Shown here one piece after another: positions 29,550-41,440 of a stretch of DNA of 64,000 nucleotides. The notes beneath the pieces are model-generated. The model searched no databases, was not told the origin of the DNA, and saw only the letters and a program-made list of their open reading frames with translations. The DNA is from Platycnemis pennipes. Lineage: Eukaryota; Arthropoda; Insecta; Odonata; Platycnemididae. Made by a program: the position numbers and the translations under genes. Position 1 is the first letter of the stretch. Every line of letters starts with the position of its first letter. The stretch lies in the NCBI GenBank assembly GCA_933228895.1, contig OW121846.1:51168107-51232106 (forward strand), in the 5' to 3' direction.

Positions 29550-30705
29550 GGCAATGCAGGTTTTAGATTTAATCTCTTACAGAAATTTAAATCGGATAGT
29601 TTTACTGAAGATCTTAGGCATATATTAAAAACACCAGCGTATTATGCTAGATTCAACCAGATAAATAAGATAAGAGAGATAGCTTGTCGTACTGATAGAT
29701 TCAAAATGTCATTTTTCCCCCGTACTATAAGAGAACAGAAAAGGTAGCATAGCTAAGGGATAGGTAGGGTAAATATATTAAGGCCGTTTTACACGGTCAT
29801 TGATACCGCGCAGGCTGTTGCGAGAACACTTGCGCAACAAATAATGCACCGTGTAAAGCGACGACTTGCGAGGACAGGCAGCGAACGCTTGCGAGCAAAT
29901 TAGAACATGTTCTAATCTGATACATGTGTTCGCGCAAGTTTGAAGTTTATTTCTCTCACTAGATGGTGCAGATGTAGTGGCAACGAACTGCCAGGCTAAT
30001 TCTAGCAATTAAATAGGTTGTTGACGATTGAGTTGGGTGTTTTTGATTGCACTCAACTCATTAGTTAGTGAATAAAGTGCAATAATGATGAGCTGGGCGA
30101 TTAATCACGTGGAAGCTTAAATTTCGTGCGTAAAGGAAGAACCTGTTACCTTGACCCACATCCGTTCGTTCGTGGTGCAAGTTTCGGGCTAAGTATACGG
30201 GACTAGGGTCTCCACTATTATGTTTAGACTATGGCTTAAAACATATTTTAAAGTGGTGGTAAGTTATCGCGTCTTTCACGTTCAATTAATTTCTACTTCA
30301 TAGATCTTGACGTTATGCGATATATTGAGAGTATTACCGCTACTGAATGGTATATTGTCACTGACATAATGCACCGACGATTGTACCGTGTAAAGCTGTC
30401 AAGCAAGCGTCCTCGCAATTGTTTACGTCACGGACTTCCGGAGACGACTGCTCAAACGCAATCAACATCAACTTGCGCAGTTTCAATTACCGTGTAAAAC
30501 GGCCTTTAGAGTAGTCTGTAGTGCATGATGCATGCATTAACAACAAATCCCTTCTTACTATGTAGATACTAATAGTCTAGTTGTCTGAGACCCTATAGTA
30601 GCATGTTTGCATGTTTATAGTGCATGCTTGGTGATCTTCAGCCTCTGCCACACACCCTCGCGGTGGCTTGCAGGGTATTGTGTAGAATTAGATGTAGATG
30701 TTTCA
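29550..30705 (+). mobile_element. 5'-truncated A-type L2 copy, split by a DNA element
   Basis: The first part (29550-29780) encodes the ORF2 end (FRFNLLQKFKSDSFTEDLRH, then TIREQKR and a stop). The second part (30506-30705) is the 3' UTR, the hairpin CACACCCTCGCGGTGGC and a GTAGAATTAGATGTAGATG end. The 725-bp inverted-repeat element at 29781-30505 lies between them. Confidence 0.88.
29781..30505. mobile_element. Non-autonomous DNA transposon (Harbinger-like MITE), 725 bp
   Basis: Begins AGGCCGTTTTACACGGT and ends with its exact complement. The terminal inverted repeats extend, with scattered mismatches, to about 37 bases. TTA flanks both ends (29778-29780 and 30506-30508). The uninterrupted L2 sequence in element A shows a single ATTTTAGAG site here, so the insertion is real. 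A three-base TWA duplication is typical of PIF/Harbinger elements. Internal sub-repeats (ACCGTGTAAAGC in both halves) are present. There is no transposase, so it needs a helper. The superfamily is inferred from duplication length only. Confidence 0.85.
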
Positions 30706-31799
30706 TGTAGGCAGTCTTGCATGAAGTATATCACAATGATGTACTTCACTGCAGATATATGTGTGATGCATGTGCACTTTAACCTACTGGCGCATACAAA
30801 TGCCACTATCACATGCTACTTACTATAAATACCATAGTTATTTAAAACGGGTGCTTTAGCAAGAATAAACAAATTCTTTTTTAGTTTTTCGTTATTTGAT
30901 TAAATATGTGGAGGATATGATTTAGTCAGGCTTTTCAAAACCTTAGTAGCATTAATTTAGGCTTCATTCTCTAACCAAATGTTTGGTGATGATTTACTCC
31001 TTGCTTCGTTACTTTGAGGCAGTTTGCAGGAAAACTCTTTATATTTATTCCTGTAAATTCTCAGGCTCGGCAAAAACCACTGTTTTTATGTGGTAGAGCT
31101 GAACAATATTGAGAGAGAACTGGGAGTATCGAATTAAATATTGATAACAGCAGATTCATTTACATAATGTACCAAAAATATACTTTTTGTGTTCCACCAC
31201 ACCTTTTATTAACCTGCTACTCGACTGTTTTCAACCTTATCAGGTCTTTGTCGAGAGTTACAATCACTGCAAGATTCATGCATGCGGCCCAGATGATTTT
31301 CGCGTATGATTACACACTGCCCATTTCTAATCGTTTCCAAAGTTGCTTACGATGGCATCTCCAGAAATGATGACTACCGTTCTCACTGAACATTATTTAA
31401 CGAGCCGTATTGCTTCCCGTTTCTGCCTCAAGGCATCTATAAATTGTAGCCTGACCGTCAAAATGAAGGATAAACCTCACTAAAACCAAGGATTAAGGTA
31501 TGATTTTCTAACGCCACCAATTTTATGCTTTCCTTTCGCAGCCTTTGCCTTGTAATCTCCCGGAGACTGGTCATCTATTACCTTTCCTCCCACACGAAGG
31601 TTCCTCTATGTGACATTAAGTCCCTCTTGAGCCTTTCATGTCCTTTCTCCGTGCGGCATAAAATTCCCCTTTTCCTTTTATTCTTTCAATTAGTTATTCG
31701 GGAGAGGCAACCGATAGCTAAGGTAATTTTCGCCATTTAGAATAGTGGAGTGATTGAGTGGAGGTAGAAGTGAAACTAGACGTCAAAATTAGCTTAATC
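30706..31799. other. Intergenic, nothing recognised
   Basis: Only short frames, up to 71 codons. No repeat recognised. Confidence 0.35.
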
Positions 31800-31985
31800 T
31801 TGGCTAAAGGCTCCAAGAGGTTTACGGTTTGACGTCCCACCTGACGGACGGATTATTTCACTCGAATTTCTCTCCACGTAGGACTCAAGTAGGGAAAAGT
31901 TTACCGATGAAAAATCTCTGCCACTGTCGGAATTCGAACCCGTGACCTGCGAATGAGAAACAGGTGCTCTATCCACCACGCCTAA
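31800..31985 (-). repeat. tRNA-derived SINE-like repeat (family S1), best copy
   Basis: The minus strand starts with GGTGGATAGAGCACCTG (A-box-like) and then GTCACGGGTTCGAATTCCG (B box GGTTCGAATTC), the layout of a Pol III promoter in a tRNA-derived SINE. The body includes CATCGGTAAAC and a tail block whose complement is GGTTTGACGTCCCACCTGA. Partial copies of the body occur at 2195, 2840, 3215, 22105, 45130 and 62735. Confidence 0.75.
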
Positions 31986-32079
31986 CCCATTCTCTTCTCT
32001 TATTCAATTGCCAAACTTTGTCCCCACCAATACTCACATTAATATCCCGTTACACTTTCCATATCGACTTAATGGCCTG
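31986..32079. other. Intergenic
   Basis: Short unassigned stretch between a SINE and an L2 tail. Confidence 0.3.
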
Positions 32080-32140
32080 TAAGCCACCGCAAGGGTGTTT
32101 TGCAAAGATGACTCCAAACCAAGCATGCACTACCGCCGTG
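32080..32140 (-). repeat. L2 3' tail, minus strand, degraded
   Basis: GGCCTGTAAGCCACCGCAAG, GGTGTTTTGCAAAGATGA and CAAGCATGCACTACC, in tail order. Confidence 0.6.
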
Positions 32141-33104
32141 CACGCAATCCTATTTCCAGCAGCTACATAACCGGATTTGCCGTTAAGTCAGCTAAATTCA
32201 CCAAGGGAACATGGCAGCTTCACATGCAATACCGTTTCTAATTTCAAACTTTCATCATACGGAGCAGACTCCGCAAATATCTGACAAATATATGCTCCTT
32301 GCGCATGCGACCGTATGTTTAAAATGATGTTTATCGGTACTTTGTATATTTAGCGTACTCTTTAGTCATTGAAAACAAGCCTCAAAACAACCGGATCTAT
32401 CTGAGTTTTTTTTTACCTCCTTGGGTTCCTCGAACCCAGAAATTTTTCTCACATTGTTCGCGGGAAATAGGTATTTTTATTCCTCTCCGTCTTTCTCTCT
32501 ACACTTTAGACCCCGTACAGAGAAGTCTGATTTTGATCAAGCCTGCTATTGAAGGCAAAGGTTTCGATACATTTTTATCATGACTTGTATTTCTGCATGA
32601 AATTTCACCTGTGCTTGAACCTTTTACTTAGTGACTTTTCCAAAAAAGAGGATACACTGCTAAGCATATTGATGTACGGCTATACAAACCTTGCGTTTCT
32701 TTGCCTTTTAAAAAATTTCCGCCAAACGCATTTCCTCCTTTACAAGATTTAACATCTTCTAGTTCATCTTTCTATGTTCTCAACTGATTCATTTCATATT
32801 TTCCGTACCTACGCACCCTTAAGTACCTTCACTCTAATACTCTTCTCTTCATCTCCATCACATCTCACCATGACTTTTCAAAGCGTTGAAAACAGCATTC
32901 TTATTATTTACATCCCCTTCTCATTCATAAATATAGTGTCAACACTAATTATTATTAATCGTCTATCATTCGTCTAGCACAACTTTGAATTCCATATTCA
33001 CATTCATAAGTTATTTTTTTAAATATAGTGTCTCAAAAGCACCTTAACCCTAGTAGGTGGACCTCATTTTGTGACGTAAGGGAAGCGTATGTGAACACTA
33101 ATTA
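32141..33104. other. Intergenic, nothing recognised
   Basis: Pyrimidine-rich, AT-rich DNA. Frames up to 67 codons lack motifs. Confidence 0.35.
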
Positions 33105-33315
33105 TTTAGCATAGTATTTTGGATTATTAAATAATTTAATAATATGCATAATATTTATTCAAAGAATAATTTATTTCTTTAATAGAATATATTTATATGA
33201 AATTGTGTCCCATTTTTTCTTCGAATATCTCACTCTATAGCTCAGGAAATAGTTCATTATTGACTAAATATGCATTTCAATTTCGAATATATTTCGATGG
33301 TGGTAGAAAACTGTG
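33105..33315 (+). repeat. Local direct repeat, copy 1
   Basis: Shares TGTCCCATTTTTTCT, ATATCTCACTC, GAAATAGTTCAT and AATATTTATTCAA with 33570-33835, in the same order. Diverged by substitutions and gaps. No coding content. Confidence 0.75.
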
Positions 33316-33569
33316 AACCAAGACCGTGGGGTCTTTTGATAACCCATAGGAAATTTTTATATCTTTGCCTATTTTTGTTTGTTTAACATTTTAATTTTTC
33401 ACACTAGATGCTTGAATCTGTATGAATTAAAATACCTAACTTTAATTTTGTTCTTTCATTTGGGATACTAAATATTTTCTAATATTTTGTAATGCTAATT
33501 CCACTATATATGGATTAACAAGTCCTGTTTTTTGTGTACAGATCCTTTTATCAGCTAAAAATTATTCAG
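33316..33569. other. Spacer between local direct repeats
   Basis: AT-rich, no feature. Confidence 0.4.
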
Positions 33570-33835
33570 CGTAGTATTGTGGATTATACCGTAGCTGAAT
33601 GATATTTATTCAAGTAAATAATTTATTTTTTAATAGCAAATAATTTAAATATAACAGCAAAGTTAAACCGTCGCTGAATGATATTTATTCAAGTAAATAA
33701 TTTATTTTTAACAGCAAATATTTATGTCATATTATGTCCCATTTTTTCTGGATATCTCACTCCAGTCCAGAAAATAGTTCATCACCGATAAAGCATGTAT
33801 TTAAATTTAGAATATATGTCGCTGTTGGTATGAAA
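33570..33835 (+). repeat. Local direct repeat, copy 2, with inner duplication
   Basis: Homologous to 33105-33315. It contains two inner units about 78 bases apart, each with GCTGAATGATATTTATTCAA and GTAAATAATTTATTTTT. This suggests growth by local duplication. Confidence 0.75.
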
Positions 33836-35950
33836 CAAACCAATAAACAACAAATACGAAAACAATACGGCTCTAGTAATAAATAGCATAAGTAAACAAC
33901 ACCCTGGTTGGATCAATAGAATTTAGTGTATCCTCTGATTTTACCTTGGTTACTTTAAATAAATTCAAAGATTGTTTGTTCACGCAAGTGATATTTCAAC
34001 TTCAAATCAGTGTTTGCTACTCAGTGAGAGAGGTATCAGGTTTATATGGGCTCGAGTATAAACGCCGTAACAAATTTAAAATGGGAGGGAGGTCACTTTA
34101 AAATCTGTGGTTAGTAACGAAGGGCTGGGAACTTCACCCATAGTAACGGCGTAGCTACAACTCACCTGTTCAAGTATCTTACTCGTAAACTTCGCTTCGT
34201 AAATATGACATTGAAAGGCGCGGTGTGATTCTGTCACCCAGAGCTTCTACGCGATGTAACTGAACCATCTACAATGCTGAACGTCTTTATAACTTCAAGT
34301 CACATGCATTTTCACAAAATTTGTTCCCAATCATAGGTTAAGTAATGACCTCATGACCAGCACTGTCGCTGGGAATGTGGGGACGGTTGAGAATAATATA
34401 GACGATCGCGGAATATAGTCCTGAGAGTTAAACAAATATTAACTTAAATTTATTCACAGGAAAGTAATTATCTTTTATTTATTAGCTGCATGTATGTGTT
34501 CTAGGAGGGTACTGGAAAGTTCAAATTTCAACATGCTTTCTGGGATAAAAAATTGCGTTTGCTAATTCCCTGGGGTCCTTAAAGAACCCACGCGCCCTGC
34601 TTAAGTGTTAATTGTTTAAATACCTCTGGTTTTACATTTTCACCTTAGACGCACTACGGATATGTACTAATGTTTACGCATACAACCTAATTATTGAGAT
34701 GAATATCATGCGTGAAATAACCAAAACTTTCATTAAATATGTAAGAAAGGCTTTGATAAATATTACTTACATGCATTGAGTATTGTAACGGTTCATTCAG
34801 GCATGCTTAAAGTCTCAAAAATGCACCATCATAGTCCAACCTGTTTCCTTCATTGATCTTTGTTACTATAATATATGCGGTTGCATCTTAACGTTAAGAG
34901 AAATTCATTTTATGAAGCGATCATGGAGTGGGAAATTTCAATACTGCTTTGATCGCGAGTTTCTCGAGTGAAGAACAAATACTTGAATCTGTCTGTGAAG
35001 CAGCTTATTTCTCCGATCGTTTCTGAGTTGCCTTGTACTCCAATAGGTTCGTAACCTTCACAATTCTCTCAGCATAAGAGGTGGACTTGTCTGCCCTGTA
35101 CGTATTTAAAAGCCATAATATGGCTTGATGTATTTGCGATTGAAGGTCAATCGCGTGTTCCTCTCTACCAACCCATGGACTCTAGTAATGAAGCCACACT
35201 TATCCCCGTATAATGGTTGTGTACAAATATGTATAAACTTCTGTGAATAAATCTGATTCATTTATTATTTCTTTTTATTCGCAGATTCCAAATACATAAT
35301 AATTATTTATCCTAAGTCTAAGCCCACAAAATGCATTTCTAGCGTATTGTTTTCGTATATTGGATGGCTGGTTAATTATCCTGTATTTTGAATTTAATGT
35401 TGTATATTTTTTCCTTTCTTACCACCCATCCACTACTCTCTCCTGCTCTTTGTAGGGCATGCATAAATTTGTGATCAACCTTTTATTCTTCCATTCTATT
35501 CCCATCTTCCATAACAGAAACTTTTAGCAATCTCTCTGCTATATTTACTTCCAACTTCCCAATCGCATCATAACTACTTTCCTCGCCCTTGCATTAAACC
35601 ACAATGGTAACCACAAACCACCCTTCCGAAATGCACGCTATTGCGTGTCCACTATCCGTTCCCAACATTTGACCACATGAGGAAGATTTTTCGTAAGATC
35701 TATATTTTAATCTACTCATAATTTCATTATCTTCTGCAAATCCTCTCCATCCAATGTTTTACCGGCCTCCACAAACTAACATGACAATGACGACAACTTT
35801 CTTATCCCTATTTTAATTGTCCTCGTGGCAGCCTCGTCACGCGGTACCTAATTTACTCTATACCCAACCTGGTATTTACTTAGGTCTTCTCTTTTCCACC
35901 CCGGTAAAGGTCAAGAGATGACTCCGAGAACTTCTTTTACAGGGTGTAGC
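33836..35950. other. Intergenic, nothing recognised
   Basis: 2.1 kb of AT-rich DNA. 35400-35900 is pyrimidine-rich and could be an old LINE remnant on the minus strand, but I found no motif to prove it. Confidence 0.35.
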
Positions 35951-35997
35951 ATCAAAATTATTACCCCATGGTCCTTCCATGGGGTAATAATTTTGAT
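35951..35997. repeat. Perfect inverted repeat (21-bp arms, 5-base loop)
   Basis: The arms begin ATCAAAATTATTACCCC and are exactly complementary around the loop TCCTT. Such a perfect hairpin is unlikely by chance. No gene or known element flanks it. Confidence 0.95.
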
Positions 35998-36730
35998 TAA
36001 ATATTAAAAGCCATTAGGGTTAGCTTTGTCATTCGCTGAATGAAAGGTGAATGAAGGAACTTTAGGGAAGCATTCCAATAATGCCCCTTCCGGATGGGTG
36101 CTACGCATTGACACGTACCTCCATGTCTCTGTAAACCCTTAGAGAATTCCTGTGGAGACATTATTAATTTGAACTGCTTGACTTCTGCTTCGAAGCCCAT
36201 TATTTTCCCTAACCACGTCATAGTGTTTGCTCTGCAATCAACGTAGGATGTCATTTCATCACATCATCGTGTATATTCCTACCTTATGGAATTTTATTCT
36301 CGTTCCTATATTTGATTTCTAGTTTCTTCTAATCCCTATGCGATAGTGGTCCAAGTTAAATCAGCAGTTAACCTTTACAATATCTCAAAAGTGATACCTT
36401 CGGTGATTACTCGTCCAGGTTCAATGCTTTTGGGACAAAAAATATCATCTATGAATTTTATGAACATACTTGACCACATTTATTTCGAAAATCTTGTATG
36501 AAAGTTTCAGCATGAGACTCTTTAGGCATGGCATGAATATGGTAGGGATTGAAACGCCATAGCAGTAGAGATGTGATAACAACTTATGAATTCACGTGGA
36601 ATTTCATGTAAAGATTGCCTCAGCCACCATTTTCTTCGTCTCTCCAATATTCCCTGGTCACCACCCAGAGAATTGAGGAAAGTCTCGCCCCCCTCGCTCG
36701 TCATCTTGCCGAGCCCAATCACCCGTCATT
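35998..36730. other. Intergenic, unresolved
   Basis: An 85-codon minus-strand frame (35997-36254) and a 66-codon one (36522-36722) show no family motif. Confidence 0.3.
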
Positions 36731-37355
36731 CATCTACATAATACCCTGCAAGCCACCACAAGGGTGTGTGGCAGGGGGTGATTTCTCACCAAACATGCAC
36801 TACATATCATGCATAAAAAAAGGAATAGCATTAATATAGTAGTCAGAACTACACTATTTAAAAAAGATAGAAATTGCAAAGAAAACATGCAAAAACATTC
36901 TGTTAGTAGGGTTAGCTTTAAGTACTCATACCAACATGCAGCTACCAATGCTATTCATTGCTACTCTCCAATAGGACATATTTACCGTTATTCGTATCTC
37001 TTATTGTGCGAGGGAAAAAGGACATTTTGAATCGGTCAGTTCGGCAATCAATTTCTCTAACTTTATGATTATGGTCCAGTCTGCCATAGTAAGTTGGGGT
37101 TCGTAAAATATTTTTAACATCATCACTGAAAATATTGCCTTGGAATTTGTGGAAGAGATTAAGTCTAAATTTCAACCTGCGATCTGACAATGATTCCCAT
37201 TTCAATTCATTTAATAGACTGGTTACGCTAATATAATTATCGTATCGTCCCTTTACAAATCTTGCCGATCTTCGCTGCACACGTTCAAGTTCATTACTTA
37301 GACCGATTTCGTAGGGATCCCATACACTGGCAGCATATTCCAAATGAGGTCTAAC
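36731..37355 (-). mobile_element. Young 5'-truncated B-type L2 copy
   Basis: A 625-bp copy of the 3' end of the B subfamily, differing from 3343-3976 at only a handful of bases by eye. It keeps the hairpin (CCACAAGGGTGTGTGGC complement), the 3' UTR and the ORF2 C-terminus (PHLEYAASVWDP to KYVLLESSNE) in an open frame that starts outside the element. The truncation is at GAGGTCTAAC. The target duplication is unclear (at most 3 bases). Confidence 0.9.
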
Positions 37356-37740
37356 ATTGCGAGGAGAAGAGATACTGTCAGTTGCTAATTTAGAACAGCG
37401 ATTTTGTGTCTCTTTTGTTTTTGCCGTCTTCCAGCGGTGATAGTCCAGGCCAGTGGAGGCGCTGGCGATCATTTTTTTGTTGACCTTGAGCTCGCACCAC
37501 CGGTAGACGACCGCATTCGTCGCGAAGCACCAGAAGGAAGCAGTAATTTTAATTACCCACTCAGTCTCTGCCCTCGCTTCTCGCTTGCCTTATTGCTCAT
37601 TACAACCTCACCTCACCTCACCACTTCTTCTACGAGCTTATTTCGTTCTGTGCCTGTCGAGAACCCGTCTTATCGCTGTTCGCCAATCCACCACCTTATT
37701 TATCCCTCCAGGCAACCCACGAGCCTCTTTTTAGTAGATA
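37356..37740. other. Unassigned, moderately G+C-rich
   Basis: An open frame on the plus strand spans this and runs into the next L2 fragment, so it is a chance join. CACCTCACCTCACC repeats near 37605. No domain recognised. Confidence 0.35.
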
Positions 37741-38665
37741 ATAGTAAACTTAGACTTTTTGCAGACGAAGCGGTAACGTACAAGGGTGTATCCAAAGAAG
37801 ACGATTGGCAATGATTTAGATGCAATGCAAGAGTGGTGCAACAAATGGCAGTTAGAACTTAACCTTAAAAAGTTTGTAGCAATTAATTTTTGGAAGAGGA
37901 ATTATTCGATAGAGCGATTCTGTAGCATTAGTAACACGAAAATTGACAGAGTTGAAGCCATAGAGTAATTAGGCTTAACAATATTTAAAGATTTATCGTT
38001 GGGGAGACACATCCGGGAAATATGCGGCCGAGCCAAGATAAAGCTAGGATTTATTAAAAGAGCACTCGGGAAATGTGACGAGATGACAAAAAAGCGATGT
38101 TCTCAGTGTATGTAATCGGAATGAATTAGGTGTGATCAGAGCGCTAGACAGATTGCAGGGAGGAGATGCTCGGATTGTTAAAACGTTTTACGAGAGGTTT
38201 ATAGTGTATCAGAACCAATGGAAGAATAAGGTTGGGAATCATTATCAGATAGTAGGTTAAAATACCGATTAAATGTATTGCAGAAATTTAAAACGGATAC
38301 CTTTACTGAAAATGTTAGATGGTTATAAAAACACCAGCGCATTATGCTAGATTCTGCCAGATATAGAGGATTAGAGAGATAGATTTTCGTACCGAAAGAT
38401 TTAAATTGCCATTTTTCCCCCATACTATTAGAGAAAACAATAGGTACCATAGCGAAGGGACAGGGTAGTTTGTTGTCCATGATGCCTGTATTTACAACCA
38501 ATCCTTTATTACTCTGTAGATACTAACCATGTAGCTGCATGTGACCCTATTATGCATCATATTTCCATGTAGTACCCTAGTTAGATGTCAATAGCTCATA
38601 TTTGGTGATCTTCACCCCCTGCTACACACCCTCATGGTGGCATACAGTGTATCACGCATATGTGG
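37741..38665 (+). pseudogene. Decayed A-type L2 copy from the RT active site to the 3' tail
   Basis: Begins RLFADEAVTYKGV, where the FADD box has become FADE. It continues EWCNKWQLELNLKKFVAIN and a broken YLG-type region, loses about 60 bases near the SLVRPHLEYA motif, and ends with TTCACCCCCTGCTACACACC and a worn tail. Several frameshifts and stops. An older generation than A and C. Confidence 0.82.
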
Positions 38666-38859
38666 TCTTATACACAAAACATATGTAACACATTCATAAA
38701 GTCACAATCTAGGGTCTACAGTGTGAATACTAAAGTTGTTAAGTAGAAGACTGAGACAAGATATCACTCGAAGCAACAAAAGGAAACCGTAGATGATGGT
38801 GTGAAATAGAGGAAATCAGACCAAGAACATTGCTTAAAGCGGTACACAAACCTGAAAGA
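38666..38859. other. Intergenic
   Basis: No feature recognised. Confidence 0.3.
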
Positions 38860-39450
38860 TGCGATAGATTATTGCTGTCTGGGAAGTCGAATAACCAACG
38901 ACCAATTAATAATAATTGACCAGACGAGAAGGAAATATTCTGTAGATTTGCTCAAGAAGGTAAGTCATCTACAAGAATGAGATTCTACTTGCAGCTTGAA
39001 ATTCAAGCTTGTAAGTCTGTAAACACTTCATTAAGGCTTACTTTCAATATATGCTTCTTAATGACAGTGAAGTAAGGGTGATAGCTGAATCAGAAAACAA
39101 ATTAATTAAACGAATTTGAAGGAGTTGACGGAGTGAAAAATGGAGACGTCCTAAGAAGAGTAGGAGAAAAGAGAAATCTTATGGAAACCTAACGAAAGAA
39201 CACATAATAGCTTAATCGGCCTTACCTTGGGAAATAATGGCCCTGATGAAGACAATCATTAGGGGGAAAATGAATAAGAAGATTGGGAAAAGAAGGCTTA
39301 GTTTGAGATGTATGCCTCAAGTAGTGAATGATATAAAACAGAAGAATCATTCAAATATAAAGAGGTTAGCTGGTAGAAGAATCAAGTGGAGAATTAGTTC
39401 CAACCAATATTAGGAGACTGGTGATGAAGATAAGACATACACTTGAAATA
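38860..39450 (+). pseudogene. Decayed RTE-like LINE 3' end
   Basis: Broken frames match the ORF2 end seen at 55700-56310: YCCLGSRITND, then FIKAYFQYMLLNDSEV, RRVGEKRNLMET, LMKTIIRGKMNKKIGK and RRIKWRISSNQY. It ends near GGTGATGAAGATAAG, comparable to the GATGATGATAA tail of the better copies. Confidence 0.7.
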
Positions 39451-39499
39451 TGAGATATTGGGCAAAAAAGAACAATCAATGAAAAAAGACAAAGAGCAT

Positions 39500-39570
39500 G
39501 CCAGGTAATGCTTTACCCTGTGCCACACGACCTTTTGGTTGCTTGTAGAGTATTATGTAAATATTTATGT
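39500..39570 (+). repeat. L2 3' tail, degraded
   Basis: GCTTTACCCTGTGCCACACGACC, then TGGTTGCTTGTAGAGTATTATG, in hairpin-tail order. No TAGATG repeat left. Confidence 0.5.
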
Positions 39571-41173
39571 AAACCCTTGCGCAGCCGCTGGAGGAGCCAT
39601 CATAAGCCTCCACTTATTCCTTAAAGAGAACTAGGTTCCCAAAACACAGAATCCCTAAGATTCAAGTTCTACAACGTGGTGTAATTGAATGAAAGTATCA
39701 AGTAAATTTCCAGTGAGTAAGAGACCATTCCATCACTTTGGTCACCATTTGCAACATTGGTATGAAGCCATTCGGTTAATCACCGAGCATACAGGTGTAC
39801 CGGAAGAACTGTTCCGAAAACATTATTCCATCTTATTTTTTTAGTTGGTTTCTCAGCAAACTCACAATGGAAAGTATATTTTGAAATAATTTTTGGTTCC
39901 AAATAAATAACTGTAAAAGGAGCTTTACGAAGCGTGTAGAGGCAGATTTCTTTTGGCTAACATCTTCCCGGTACACGAATAAAATATGCCAAATAGCTTA
40001 GAAAAAATCAAGTGGATAAAAGGTATTAGCTGGTAATTCATTTTTGAGGAACCTTATCTATTTTCCTTGGATTTCTCTTTCTATGTGTTGCATAATATAA
40101 TCTTCAGGGGAATGTATTTGAGCTAAGCTAAAAAATTAAGGAGGTTGATCCGAAAAGTGAAAGTCATGTCATTTTTTTTATATTTTCAGCACTTATAGAA
40201 CTAAAGTTCCTCTATCTAATAAAGAAAAGATAATTACACTAACCCATACTCCTTGTTCCACAAATTGCATTTGAAATTACATACGATTAACGGCGAGAAT
40301 GGCCATCACATGGGAATATAACGTTTAAAAATACCGTAGTGGCATGTCATTTTTGTAAAAAAACTGATATTTTATGCGTAATTTCACAAAAAATAAAATG
40401 ACACGAAAAAAAGGCATCAACCCACCGTATTTTTCGCTAAATCCACCAATTTCTGCGCTTATAGCAGACGAAATGCGTAATTGTCTTCAAGTGGCGCTGC
40501 GGTAGCTCCAGCCCAAATGTATGGCGTATGAATGATATCATTACTAATGAGATATTAAATCATATTTCAGAAAAATATTATAACATAGCGTTTGATAGTA
40601 ATATTCTGGTGTATTACATTAGTAAATTCATTGAGTAGATGAATTTATTTCTTTAAAGTAACTGCTGAATGACTCCGTCGTTGAACTGATTAAAATTATC
40701 ATAAAAAAGAAATCCTTCGACTTTACATCGTATTTCTTGTGATACTTATGACTTTCAATAGCTTAGGTAATTTTCTTTGTGAAGTAAGGATCACTTAGCA
40801 GGCATATACTCGTACTGAAATTAATAAGATTCCTCAGACAACTTGACTCAAGCAGTCGCGAGCCAACCTCCTTAACTACATTCATCTTTTTAATGTGTAT
40901 TTTAGTTATGTGTATTTTATTTGCTGACCACTAAATGTGCACAATGCTTACTTTCAGTATAATTTCCTTCGTGATGACTTTAAGGAACTCGTCATGCCAT
41001 AAATGATATTGGAACTATTGGTCCGTTTATTTTCGTATTACTGTAAAATAATACTTCGCCACACATTTTCCGTACTGCCACTTCACTGAATAATTTCTCA
41101 GTTCGTTTATTCGATTTAATCACCCTATGACTTGAATATTTCGTCAAAATAAATACTGTATTTGTCGTTTCAG
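39571..41173. other. Intergenic or intron
   Basis: AT-rich, no repeat recognised. If 41174-41440 is an exon, this is the end of its upstream intron. TTTGTCGTTTCAG at 41161-41173 has the shape of a 3' splice site. Confidence 0.35.
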
Positions 41174-41440
41174 CCTGTCATTGAGAATGAAAGGTCACCG
41201 AAAGGAGCACTATCGTCTACAAGAGTTAGAAGTTTCCTTTCTTCGGAGTACCGCAGCTCGCCTCAAACTCCAGAGTTAAGTGAGGTAATGTACCATGTTC
41301 CCACCAAGACCTTTAATGATTTAAATAGTTACTCTGTGAACGACGATACCCAGAAGTTTAATCCGATTAATAGGTATGGAGAGATGAAGTCAACACGTGT
41401 CACGGAATATTTATTAAGGTCCCAAGAATTGACCTTCTGA
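41174..41440 (+). CDS. Possible terminal exon of a host gene (88 codons)
   Basis: An open frame preceded directly by TTTGTCGTTTCAG, a plausible polypyrimidine tract and AG acceptor, and closed by TGA at 41438. AATAAAAATAC follows at about 41504, in the right place for a polyadenylation signal. The peptide begins PVIENERSPKGALSSTRVRS and continues with SPQTPELSEVMYHVP and a C-terminal RSQELTF. It is hydrophilic and serine-rich, with no membrane segment or domain I recognise. It is one of the few stretches here not related to a repeat, and its amino-acid composition is unbiased. The exon would start in phase 0. I see no upstream exons, and the gene identity is unknown. Confidence 0.35.
   Translation, partial: PVIENERSPKGALSSTRVRSFLSSEYRSSPQTPELSEVMYHVPTKTFNDLNSYSVNDDTQKFNPINRYGEMKSTRVTEYLLRSQELTF

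Noticed and set aside
29778..30508. piggyBac-type element
   Set aside because: TTAA is present at the left junction only. The right side is TTTAG, so the duplication is TTA and the CCC terminus of piggyBac is absent.
36731..37355. Clear target site duplication for this L2 copy
   Set aside because: Only ATT can be matched at the two ends, which is too short to claim.
37404..37814. 136-codon ORF as a host gene
   Set aside because: Its end is the decayed L2 reverse transcriptase (RLFADEAVTYKGV), so the ORF is a chance join across a repeat border.
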